A stretch of 64,000 bases of DNA from Bradyrhizobium sp. B097 (GTDB lineage: Bacteria; Pseudomonadota; Alphaproteobacteria; Rhizobiales; Xanthobacteraceae). The stretch spans positions 6,630,501 to 6,694,500 of the forward strand of contig NZ_CP152412.1 of NCBI RefSeq assembly GCF_038957035.1, given 5' to 3'. Shown piece after piece: positions 28,635 to 36,605 of the stretch (within the stretch, counting starts at the first letter, position 1; the number at the start of each line of letters is the position of its first letter). The notes under the pieces were generated by a model. It was not told the origin of the DNA, ran no database searches, and was given only the letters and a program-made list of their open reading frames with translations. A program made the translations under genes and the position numbers.

Positions 28635-28975
28635 ATCGCCCTCAGAAGAAAACCGCCGGCAACCATGAAAGCGAATGCTACACTGGCCGCGGCCCAGGTT
28701 TTCTGATCCTTCGTCCAGGTGAGTAATTCGAAAGCCATCAGACGCAGGCCGCCGAAGAAATGGACCGCCAGCAAGAATACGAGGCCGAACTCTGCAGCCT
28801 TGACCAGCGGCCTGTCGGCCCAGTGCAGGAACCCGTCCAGGTCCTTCGGCGAAGTGAGCGCGAGCGAAAGGACGTAGAAGTGGATCGGAAGAAAGATTGC
28901 GAGCGCCAGGCCGGATAGCCGGTGCAGGATGTAAGCCAGCCAGAGTGGATGATATCGATGCGGCCGGATCATCAT
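28631..28975 (-). CDS. Succinate dehydrogenase/fumarate reductase membrane anchor (second)
   Basis: 114 residues from ATG 28975. The frame is open further upstream, but that part overlaps the preceding gene. Three hydrophobic helices are seen, and HPLWLAYILHRLSGLALAIFLPIHFYVLS contains the S-G/H motif region that binds quinone and haem in SdhC/FrdC-type anchors. A further His (LAVHFFGGLRLMAFE) could ligate haem. It overlaps both neighbours in ATGA junctions. Confidence 0.8.
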   Translation of the reverse strand: MMIRPHRYHPLWLAYILHRLSGLALAIFLPIHFYVLSLALTSPKDLDGFLHWADRPLVKAAEFGLVFLLAVHFFGGLRLMAFELLTWTKDQKTWAAASVAFAFMVAGGFLLRAI

Positions 28976-29304
28976 GGCATGGTCACCGAAAGAACCGCGC
29001 GCAACCCTGCGAAAAGCAGGAGAACGCAGAGGGCCAAAAAGACGACATTGAGGAGTAGGCCGCACATGCGGAGAACCTCGGCCACAATGACTCTTGCGCC
29101 GATCGCAGCATGAACCGAGACTGTGATCACAAAAGTCCCATAGAAGAGAGCCCAAGGAAGGCTCCCTTGCGTTCTGGAAAGAATCGCTCCCGTGGAAAGC
29201 CCGCCGCGTACCGCATAAACCATGACGGCCAAGTGTCCCAACACCAGCGGAGCCATTATCAAAGCGGTCACCCTCTGCAACATAAAGAGACGAAGCGTCA
29301 GCAT
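28972..29304 (-). CDS. Succinate dehydrogenase/fumarate reductase membrane anchor (first)
   Basis: 110 residues from ATG 29304, which overlaps the end of the iron-sulfur gene by 7 bp. Three membrane helices are seen: VTALIMAPLVLGHLAVMVYAV, ALFYGTFVITVSVHAAIGARVI and LNVVFLALCVLLLFAGL. The His residues in LGHLAV and SVHAAIG are candidate haem ligands. It forms the membrane domain with the next gene. Confidence 0.78.
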   Translation of the reverse strand: MLTLRLFMLQRVTALIMAPLVLGHLAVMVYAVRGGLSTGAILSRTQGSLPWALFYGTFVITVSVHAAIGARVIVAEVLRMCGLLLNVVFLALCVLLLFAGLRAVLSVTMP

Positions 29305-30116
29305 GATTCCCGGACCTTGAAGATTGATTTCATCGTCTCGCGCTTCAGTCCGGCGATCGACGTGATCGGGCTCAACTCGTTCGGGCAAAACTTGGCGCAG
29401 CTCCCTTGGGAGTGACAATTATGACAGCCCCCGCCCTGTGATACGGCATCCAGGATACCGCCTCGCCGGCCATCCCTTGCATCGTTTACGAGCGTCCAAG
29501 CGCGATTGAGCGCTGCAGGGCCGAGATAATCGGGGTTGCCTTGAACGGTGTCGCAAGAGGCGTAGCACACCGCGCAGTTGATGCACTCGATCGCAGCGTC
29601 GGCTTGGACGCGCTGATCACCGGCGGGGTCCACCCTCACGATGTCGTCGTCCCTCGTGCCTGTCGGGTGGAACACGCCTTCGGCCTTGACCCACTTCGTG
29701 AAGAAGGGATCCATGTCCGCCGCGAGATCCTTGATCACTGGCAAATTGCGGAGAGGCGCTATCTCTATGCGGTTGTCGCGCGCGACCTTTTGCACGTGTG
29801 TTCGGCACGTCCAGCGAGGCTGGCCATTGACCATCATCGCACACGACCCGCACATGCCAACGCGGCAAGCGTATCGATAGGCAAGCGAGGGATCGATCTT
29901 CTGTTGGATCCAGACCACGACGTCAAGAATGGTCTGGCTTTCCTGGTCAGGAACTTGAAAGCGCTCAAACTTGCCGCCGGCGCTGTCTCCTCGCCACACA
30001 GATACGTCAAGGGTCTTTGTGTCCGGGGACAAGCGCCCGCTCCCAAGGATATTGATTGGCCTGGGCTGGACTATATTGACGTTTTTTCTGACAGAAACCC
30101 AAAAATAGTGACGCAA
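29298..30116 (-). CDS. Fumarate reductase/succinate dehydrogenase iron-sulfur subunit
   Basis: About 272 residues if begun at TTG 30116. The frame is open to 30239 with no convincing start, so the 5' end is uncertain, possibly altered by the adjacent IS110 remnant. Cluster motifs in order are CRVGMCGSCAMMVNGQPRWTC for [2Fe-2S], CINCAVCYASC, and CHNCHSQGSCAKFCP for the [4Fe-4S]/[3Fe-4S] pair. It is the first gene of an operon of eight overlapping or closely spaced minus-strand genes. Confidence 0.85.
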   Translation of the reverse strand: MRHYFWVSVRKNVNIVQPRPINILGSGRLSPDTKTLDVSVWRGDSAGGKFERFQVPDQESQTILDVVVWIQQKIDPSLAYRYACRVGMCGSCAMMVNGQPRWTCRTHVQKVARDNRIEIAPLRNLPVIKDLAADMDPFFTKWVKAEGVFHPTGTRDDDIVRVDPAGDQRVQADAAIECINCAVCYASCDTVQGNPDYLGPAALNRAWTLVNDARDGRRGGILDAVSQGGGCHNCHSQGSCAKFCPNELSPITSIAGLKRETMKSIFKVRESC

Positions 30117-30338
30117 AATGTAAGTGAAAGTTTCAATACTGTGGAGCCGCGAGCCCCACCGCCGAGCCGCGCGTTTCGCGCTTGGCGCCGAGAGCGACCA
30201 CTCCAATCTTGCGCGCCCGATCAGTTGATATCGGCGCACGCTTCATGAATCCTGAAATCCAAGTTCAGGAAAGTTAGTTTGCACATCTGTCTCCGATACG
30301 ACAGGCTTGACGGTTTTTCCCGATGACACAGGAGACAC

Positions 30339-30503
30339 ATGGCCAGCGACACTGAAGATCGAGATGAGCAAGTGGTCGTCGCTGCGCGCAGGCAATTCTT
30401 GCGTAGCGGAAGCGCGCTGGTTGGCGGCGTGGTCGCCGGTGGAGACGCGCTCGCGGACCCCTCACAACGTGAAATCTGCCACCTAACGCTCCTGAATGGA
30501 TGA
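30339..30503 (+). pseudogene. Truncated Tat-signal protein, 54 codons
   Basis: ATG 30339 has AGGAG 7 nt upstream. The N-terminus holds a twin-arginine signal (ARRQFLRSGSALVGGVVAGG). The frame then ends where the IS110-family remnant begins, so it looks like the 5' end of an exported redox enzyme (SoxC-like at best) cut by a mobile element. The identity of the lost body is unknown. Confidence 0.35.
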
Positions 30504-30504
30504 A

Positions 30505-30808
30505 GTCGCCGGGCGCCGGCATCGATCTTGTCGGTCTTGACGTGAGGCTGGGCGATCGCCTTCACCTGCAACGGATTGACGATAATCACCCGTGCCACGA
30601 ACGGCGCCAGAACCCGCAGTACCGCCATGCTGTTGCCGGTCGCCTCGAGCACCACCTCATCACCGGCCAGCAGGGTTTTGCCAAATCCCTCCAGCGCAGT
30701 CCGCGTCATATCTATGCGGCCCGCATGTCGGAGCCTGCCGTCCTCCCAAAATACCACCTCTCCGAAAGTTCGGTGGGCGTCGATGCCAATCACCCGTCGC
30801 ATTCGCAC
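30505..30808 (-). pseudogene. IS110-family transposase, N-terminal fragment
   Basis: The DEDD domain begins MRMRRVIGIDAHRTFGEVVFWEDG and includes VVLEATGNSMAVL and VNPLQVKAIAQPHVKTDKIDA. Similarity stops about 30510, where the C-terminal Tnp_20-type domain should continue. It is a remnant beside the truncated Tat-signal frame. Confidence 0.75.
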
Positions 30809-30962
30809 CTCCTATCAGACACATGACGGGAGCTGCGGGTGAGACGACAACTACGGATTCGCGCTGTCCGCGCGACCGGGCGAGTCACAGAGGCGGCCAG
30901 CTACTAACTCGAACTCTCGGCTCATCGTGTGTATCGCAAGCGTAGCTTTGCGGCCGTTTTGA

Positions 30963-31202
30963 TTGGCGCTTGACGTCTATTGGCGCAACTGGACCTTCGC
31001 CGGCAGTCTGCGTGGCGCTGCCCGCGCCGCCATCATGCTGACGATGATCACGACCTGTCGCCTGAACGACGTCGATCCCAAAGCCTGGCTCGCCGACATC
31101 CTCGCCCGTATCGCCGATCTTCCCGCATCGCGTCTGCACGAGCTCCTGCCCTGCCCTGTTGAGGTGGACGGCTCCCAACGGCATCGCAATGTGCCAGAGT
31201 GA
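30963..31202 (+). pseudogene. IS66-family transposase C-terminal fragment
   Basis: The segment RNWTFAGSLRGAARAAIMLT followed by CRLNDVDPKAWLADILARIADLPASRLHELLP is the standard C-terminal end of IS66 TnpC. Everything upstream is missing. Confidence 0.8.
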
Positions 31203-31388
31203 GTTCGTTGAAAGCTCAATCGAGGGAGACCGCCCGTGGAACAGATTATCCGAATTGGTATGGACACGTCAAAAAGTGTTTTCCAATTGCATGGCGTGAA
31301 CGCAGCCGAGCAACCAGCCTTACGCAAGAAGCTTTCGCGTAGGGAGATGGTCAAATTCTTCGAGAAAGCGCCGCCGACTATCATCGCA

Positions 31389-32355
31389 CTAGGTGTTTAG
31401 TCCCGGCATTTGCTGGAGCGGGTTGAGTTTGAATCGTTCTGGCTGGGAAGTCCAGCATTTGCAGATGTGTTCGTAAGGCGTGAGGCCCTTCAGGGTCTTC
31501 AGCCGCCGAGCGTAGTTGTATGCGTTAAATGAAGTCAGCAAGGTGTGCTTCGAGCTGATCGTGTCGATCGTAATGATAGCGTTGGACGGTCGCTTCCTTG
31601 ATCGTGCGGTTCATGCGCTCGACCTGCCCATTGGTCCAGGGATGCTTGATCTTGGTCAGCCGATGTTCGATGCCATTCTCTTGGCAGCGCATATCGAACA
31701 TATGTGTCACGTATCTTGCCGTCGGGCCGTCCGCGTAGCGCGGCAAGAAGGTGAACTGGATCCCATTGTCGGTGAGAACCGTATGGATCTTGTAGGGCAC
31801 AGCCGCGATCAGAGCTTCGAGGAAGGCGGAGGCGGAGGTCCTTCCCGTCTTCCTGACCAGTTGCACGAAGGCGAACTTGCTGGTGCGATCGATGGCGACG
31901 TAGAGATAGAGCTTGCCTTCAGCGGTCTGGAGCTCAGCAATGTCGATGTGGAAATAGCCGATCGGATAAGCCTTGAACTTTTTCTTCGGAGGCTTACTGC
32001 CTTCGACCTCCGGCAATCGACTGATGCCGTGGCGCTGGAGACAGCGATGCAGGGATGATCGCGTCAGATGTGGGATGGTCGGCTGAAGCGCATAGAGGCA
32101 ATCGTCGAGCGGCAATAGCGTATGCCGCCGGAAGGCGACGACGATCGCCTCCTCCTCGATGGAAAGGATTGTCGACTTGGCTTCCCTGGGGCCTGTCGAA
32201 CGATCGGCGACGGTCTCGCGCCCCTTCCACTTCGCGACGGTCTTCTGGTTGATCCCGTAGCGCCTGGCGAGCGCTCTCAGGCTCTCTTGACTATCTTGTA
32301 TTGCTCGACGGACTGCCTCCGTCGTGGTGGCGCAGCCGTGTAAAACTTGTCCCAT
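31389..32355 (-). pseudogene. IS481-family transposase, frameshifted near its end
   Basis: A helix-turn-helix (LRALARRYGINQKTVAKWKG) precedes an rve integrase core with FHIDIAEL, VLTDNGIQF and the Glu in NGQVERMNRTIKEA. The main frame stops at 31525 because of one extra base. The other frame continues NAYNYARRLKTLKGLTPYEH to ...QQMPGLNT and takes its TAG stop from the duplicated CTAG target at 31391-31389. The DDE core is intact, but the C-terminal tail is out of frame. Confidence 0.82.
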
Positions 32356-32412
32356 AGCGCATCCTTCGAATCGTGCGACAAGAATGCACCATCAAAGCTT
32401 GGGACTAAGCAC
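31393..32412 (-). mobile_element. IS481-family insertion sequence, 1020 bp
   Basis: The ends are GTGTTTAGTCCC and, inverted, GTGCTTAGTCCC, flanked by a CTAG duplication (31389-31392 and 32413-32416). The target is the coding frame of an IS110-family transposase, which is restored by conceptual excision. Confidence 0.9.
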
Positions 32413-33293
32413 CTAGAGGCCTGTGGTGGCTCTCATCATTGGGCTAGGCTGTTAAGTTCGTTTGGTCATGAGGTGAAATTGATCGCGCCTCATCTGGCGA
32501 AGCCTTATGTAAAACGCGGCAAGAACGACGCGGCGGATGCGGAAGCGTTGTGTGAGGCGATGAGCCGACCCACCATGCGCTTCGTGCCGGTAAAGACCGC
32601 GGACCAGCAGGCGGCCTTAATGCTGGTCGGTATGCGAGAGCGGCTGATCCGCAATCGGACACAGCTTGCCAATGCCATACGCGGTTTTGCCATGGAGTTC
32701 GGCATTGTCGCGGCCAAGGGCATGTGCCGGATCGAACCGTTATTGGAACGAATAGCGGCTGATCAATCCTTGCCCGAACTGGCCCGTGAGCTTTTTGCCA
32801 TGCATGGCGTTGAGTATCGCGATTTGCTTGCCGAAACGAAAGCCGTCGAGGACAAACTGACCACGCTGCATCGCTCCGATGAATGCTGCAGGCGCCTGGC
32901 TGAAATTCCGGGTGTCGGACCGGTCGGCGCCTCGCTCTTAATGATGAAGACCCCAGATCCTCGAATGTTTGAGTCAGGTCGCGATTTTGCCGCCTGGATA
33001 GGGCTTACACCCAAAGACCATTCGACGGCAGGGAAGGTCAGGCTTGGCGTGATCACCCGCGCTGGTGACGAAATGCTCAGAAGTATATTGGTGGTCGGCG
33101 CAACCGCTCTTCTTCAACACGTCAGAGCAGGACGGAGCAAACATGCGTCCCGATGGCTCACCGAACTTCTGCAACGAAAAAAGCCCAAGCTGGTTGCCGT
33201 CGCGCTTGCCACAAGATCGCCCGTGTTGCCTGGAAGCTCATGGTGAGCGGCGAAACATATCGGCGAATAGAGGGGCAACCGAAGGCAGCATAG

Positions 33294-33710
33294 AAAGATT
33301 GGCCGTCACGGGGAGCGCGACAGAATGGCTTCCGTGTTGAGCTAATGCAGTGAACTTGCAAGAGAAGAGCAGATGGTGCGATCGATCGATCCAAGACGCG
33401 TGACACTCCGTCATTCCCATTGGCCCTCCGAGGCCGTTGCCCTGTTAGGAACATGCGTTGCGGAAACCATCTTGGCCAGTGGTCATGTGCGACCACACAC
33501 AAAGGCCGCACATATGGAAGCAAGCGATCCGATCAAAAATATCTGCAAAAAAGCTTGCAAGTGGGAGCCGTCCACATATGGGAATGGAAGCTCCTGCGCC
33601 AAGCCGACAACCCCACCGATCAGCAAGCCGCCTGACCTTCACGCATCGCCATGATAGAACTCGCCGTGCCCGCGCGCATGCGTCAATCAGGCGGTCTTCG
33701 TCGTACTTCG
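33294..33710. other. IS flank without recognisable gene
   Basis: The stretch between the IS110-family pseudogene and the IS256-like fragment contains the IS110 3' flank and low-quality frames. A GATCGATCGATC run lies near 33384. No coding assignment can be supported. Confidence 0.4.
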
Positions 33711-33839
33711 TCGTATGCGTACGCTTTACCTCGCCGTCAGGAATGCAGGCATACACTGGCGACGACCGGTTGCATGGACCGCCGCGATGGGCCAATTTGC
33801 CATCCAGTTCGCCGAGCGCTTTGCAGGCTCAGCGGACTG
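33711..33839 (+). pseudogene. Transposase C-terminal fragment, possibly IS256-like
   Basis: The frame encodes RMRTLYLAVRNAGIHWRRPV and then WTAAMGQFAIQFAERF, resembling the end of mutator-type transposases (LYLAxRN...W...QFAIxFxxR). It ends inside the palindrome at 33829. The family call is tentative. Confidence 0.4.
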
Positions 33840-33860
33840 ACCCCATGGGGTCAGTCCGCT
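33829..33860. repeat. 32-bp perfect palindrome
   Basis: CAGCGGACTGACCCC is followed by AT and its exact inverse complement GGGGTCAGTCCGCTG. It lies where two unrelated IS fragments meet, so it may be a head-to-head IS end junction or a strong hairpin. Confidence 0.8.
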
Positions 33861-33875
33861 GACCCCGCAAACCTC

Positions 33876-34091
33876 TCACAGAGGCGCTCTTACACAAAAC
33901 TTCTGACACTCCCCGCCCGCGTCGAACGCCCGAATCGCTTGATCCTGACGCTGCTTCTTCCACGCATAAATCTGGTTCACATGCACCTGGTAGCGCTGCG
34001 CCAGATCCGTCACCGTTGATTGTTCTCGCAGCGCCTCCAAGGCGATCTTTGCCTTCAGCGCTGCATCGATTTTCCGTCTCGTCTTCTTCAT
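33876..34091 (-). pseudogene. IS3-family OrfA fragment
   Basis: The 71-codon frame encodes KKTRRKIDAALKAKIALEAL followed by TVTDLAQRYQVHVNQIYAWKKQ, the HTH_Tnp_1 start of IS3-family OrfA. The C-terminal coiled-coil part is lost after AFDAG. It faces away from the OrfB fragment that follows, so the two are not one intact element. Confidence 0.75.
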
Positions 34092-34141
34092 GGTCCGCTC
34101 CGTTTATCAAAACGGAACGGCATCCGCACCACCTAAGCCGC

Positions 34142-34753
34142 CGGTCCAAAATCCAGGGTCCACTTCAGACCACCGCCATCAACCAGCTCTGGCAGACCGA
34201 CTTTACCTACCTCAAGATCACCGGCTGGGGCTGGTACTACCTGTCGACCATGCTCGACGACTTCTCGCGCTACATCGTGGCCTGGAGGCTCGGTCCCACG
34301 ATGTGCGCCTCCGACGTCACGGCCACGCTCGACCAGGCACTCGCGGCCTCCGGCCTTGACCATATCACCGTCGCGCACCGGCCGCCGCTTCTCAGCGACA
34401 ATGGTTCGAGTTACGTCGCGGACGATCTGGCTAGGTGGCTCACCCATAAGGGCATGCAGCATCTGCGCGGTGCTCCGTATCATCCCCAGACCCAGGGAAA
34501 GATCGAGCGCTGGCATCGGACGCTGAAGAACCGCATACTGCTCGACAATTACTACCTGCCTGGCGATCTCGAACGGCAGGTACGCGCCTTCGTCGAACAC
34601 TACAATCATGTCCGCTATCATGAGAGCATCGACAACCTCACACCTGCCGATGTCTACTTCGGCAGGGCGGAAGCGATCCTTGCAGAACGCAAACGCATTA
34701 AGCTTGCCACCATCGCAAACCGCCGCTTGCAGCATCAGCTGCAGGCGGCTTAA
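34142..34753 (+). pseudogene. IS3-family OrfB (rve integrase) fragment
   Basis: The frame carries the integrase core from INQLWQTDFTYLKITGWGWY through LLSDNGSSY to the Glu in TQGKIERWHRTLKNR. It ends with the normal C-terminus (YHESIDNLTPADVYFGRA). The first third of OrfB is absent and the preceding OrfA fragment is in the opposite orientation, which indicates a rearranged remnant. Confidence 0.8.
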
Positions 34754-35269
34754 ACTCGAACCCCTGATGAGCCAGAGCCTCCCTTCTCGAAAAGCTTGAT
34801 CTGTCTCAAATTATCTGACGACGGACAGTCCTCGATGCTCATACGGGACGGTCCGTCCCAGTCTCCTGTATCGGTACTCTCGCCTTGCGGTTTGCCCCGC
34901 TTGAGCTTCTCCCTTCGCATCAGAAGCCTGGTTCCTGCAGTTCCGCGTGAATGCCTGTGTCCGACTCACGCCCTCTCTACGCCGGTCGCCGCCCGCCCTG
35001 TCATCAGGCACCCAGCGGACTTGTCCCAGGATGACGAAACACTCCTGGTTTCGACGACACTTACGTTCATAACGACGCGTCTTCGGAAGGTTCACTTTCG
35101 TTCGTCTTTCGGACACCCACCTGCTCGGATCTCGTCCGAACTTTTCGTCCGACGCTCACCACCACGGCTCTTTACCGCAGCAGCTCGGACTGGTTTGAGA
35201 CCCGCTCCTGAAAGCCGATCCCGGAGGGCTATCCCCATCATTCACGCAGCTTTACGTAACGGTGTCAGT
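34754..35269. other. 516 bp between IS remnants, no recognised gene
   Basis: An open frame of about 160 codons crosses this stretch on the plus strand, but its composition (many Arg, Ser, Pro and Leu) and lack of a ribosome site make it look non-coding. It may be IS-terminal sequence. Confidence 0.35.
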
Positions 35270-35752
35270 TCATGGTGAACTCCTTTCGTTACTCTGCAGC
35301 ACACTCTGGTCGAGGAAAATCAGCCGGCCGCCGAGGCTCTTCTGCGCCCGCCGCCACGCTTCCCGGCGCTCAGCGACGTCGGGACGATCCTGTTCGCTGG
35401 CGCGCACGGTTTTCTTGAAGCTGATCCCCTCGGCGGCGAAGAAGCGCGACAGCATCGACTTGTCGGCCTCGACGCCGTGCGTGCGAAGCAAGCGCTCGAC
35501 GATCGCATCGAGCGTCAGATCGTTCTCCTTGCTCCGCAGCTCCAGGAGCCAGTCCCGATGCGGCTTCAGTACAGAACGCCGATCCCCGCCGGTCAGCAAA
35601 GGCGCCGTGCGGCGCGTCTCCTCGAACGTGTTCACCCACCGGATCGTGCTCGCGATCCCGACCCGGAAAATCCGCGCCGCCTCATTCCGCGAAAGACCGT
35701 CCTCAATCACAGCCTTGATCACCCGAATGCGAAGAGTCTCTTCATGCGCCAT
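35270..35752 (-). pseudogene. IS630-family transposase, 3'-truncated
   Basis: Begins MAHEETLRIRVIKAVIEDGL with the two helix-turn-helix segments typical of IS630/Tc1 elements (SRNEAARIFRVGIASTIRWV; LTLDAIVERLLRTHGVEADKSMLSRFF). The frame reaches LIFLD, the first catalytic Asp, and then breaks off about 35310. The rest of the DDE domain is absent. Confidence 0.8.
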
Positions 35753-36078
35753 CCTCGCCGGCCTCCTTCCGGCCATAAGGATGAATCACGCTTCGCTCCC
35801 TTTGGGAATCCCGGGCGATTCAATTCGATCCCAATTCGGTCTAAGCTTTTTATCTGAGCCGGATCGCGCGGTTCGGCCGTTTTGCTGCAGCACATTGCGG
35901 TTCACGGCCGATCGGCGAAGCTATCGTCGATAGCTATCTATGCACATTCACCACGGCCTCACCGCGGATTGCGGCAGTGTCTGCGTTCCAATACGCGCGA
36001 CGGTTGGCGCCCGAACGATTCATTGCTTCGACGCCAATTGGTCGTCGATGATCCGGACGCTCCGCTTTTGCGCTCGCC

Positions 36079-36380
36079 GCCGATCTGCGTGGACGCTACG
36101 GCTACTATGGCAGACCGCACAACTATCCAGCGCTTAACGGCTTCTACCGGGAAGTGCGTCGGACATGGCTGCGCTGTCTGAGACGGCGCAGTCAGAAAAA
36201 GTCGGCGCATGGGTTGGTCGGAGTTCGAAACCCAGACGGCTCGCTTCCGTCTGCCCGTTCAACGCATCAATTGCTTGGGCGCGGGCGCGGATATGATGCG
36301 GTTTACTCTCGGGAAGACCGGGTGCGGGAAAGCCGCAGGCCCACTGTGAGGGCGAAAGCCGAATGGCTGAGCTACTCGAC
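36079..36380 (+). mobile_element. Group II intron 3' remnant (maturase C-terminus plus domain V/VI)
   Basis: The frame encodes ADLRGRYGYYGRPHNYPALN and VRRTWLRCLRRRSQ, the usual C-terminal tail of intron-encoded reverse transcriptase/maturase. After one extra A near 36190 it continues RRMGWSEFETQTARFRLPVQ. A hairpin at about 36315-36346 (GACCGGGTGCGGGAAAGCCG...) and the tail ...CTGAGCTACTCGACC look like a degenerate domain V, domain VI and 3' intron end. The 35777-36078 stretch before it shows no gene. The 5' intron and RT domains are missing. Confidence 0.65.
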
Positions 36381-36409
36381 CACGATCCCTTTGCACCGCG
36401 GCCCTTTCC

Positions 36410-36440
36410 GTCAGCTTCCCGACAGCCAACGCTCTTAGCA
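36410..36440 (+). promoter_or_regulatory. tts box (TtsI-type type III secretion promoter element)
   Basis: GTCAGCTTCCCGACAGCC matches 15 of the 18 core positions of the rhizobial tts box (GTCAGCTTCTCGAAAGCT). It lies on the same strand 166 bp before the first possible start of the ULP1-type effector gene. TtsI activates such promoters in the presence of plant flavonoids. Confidence 0.72.
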
Positions 36441-36605
36441 TCAGACGTGGATATCTGGACTGCTGACTAACGCAAAGCCTTCGAAACCGCTCTTTGCGGG
36501 GGTGCATGACCGATTTTCACGGCACTTGAAGAAGCACTTAAGCAGGTGCCTAACCTGTTTCCGTCGCTTCGAGCCGGCTTTGCGTCCCGCTAGAGAGAGT
36601 GCCCG

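Larger units (their letters stand above)
31236..33293 (+). pseudogene. IS110-family transposase interrupted by an IS481-family element
   Basis: The 5' part (GTG 31236 to 31392) encodes MEQIIRIGMDTSKSVFQLHG and ends TIIAL. The frame resumes at 32417 as EACGGSHHWARLL. Removing the insert and one CTAG copy restores ...IIALEACGGSHHW... exactly. The downstream part carries KRGKNDAADAEALCEA and the C-terminal domain (LAEIPGVGPVGASLLM, FAAWIGLTPKDHSTAGK). A one-base deletion near 33210 shifts the last 27 codons, which continue KIARVAWKLMVSGETYRRIE to TAG 33291. The copy is dead. Confidence 0.88.

Noticed and set aside
29118-29135. TGTGATCACA-like site as a fourth copy of the TGATCA operator
   Set aside because: It is a single half-site inside a coding region with no second half-site at the 7-bp spacing.
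34796-35278. A 160-codon plus-strand frame as a gene
   Set aside because: The composition is low-complexity Arg/Ser/Pro, there is no ribosome site or domain, and it lies between IS remnants.
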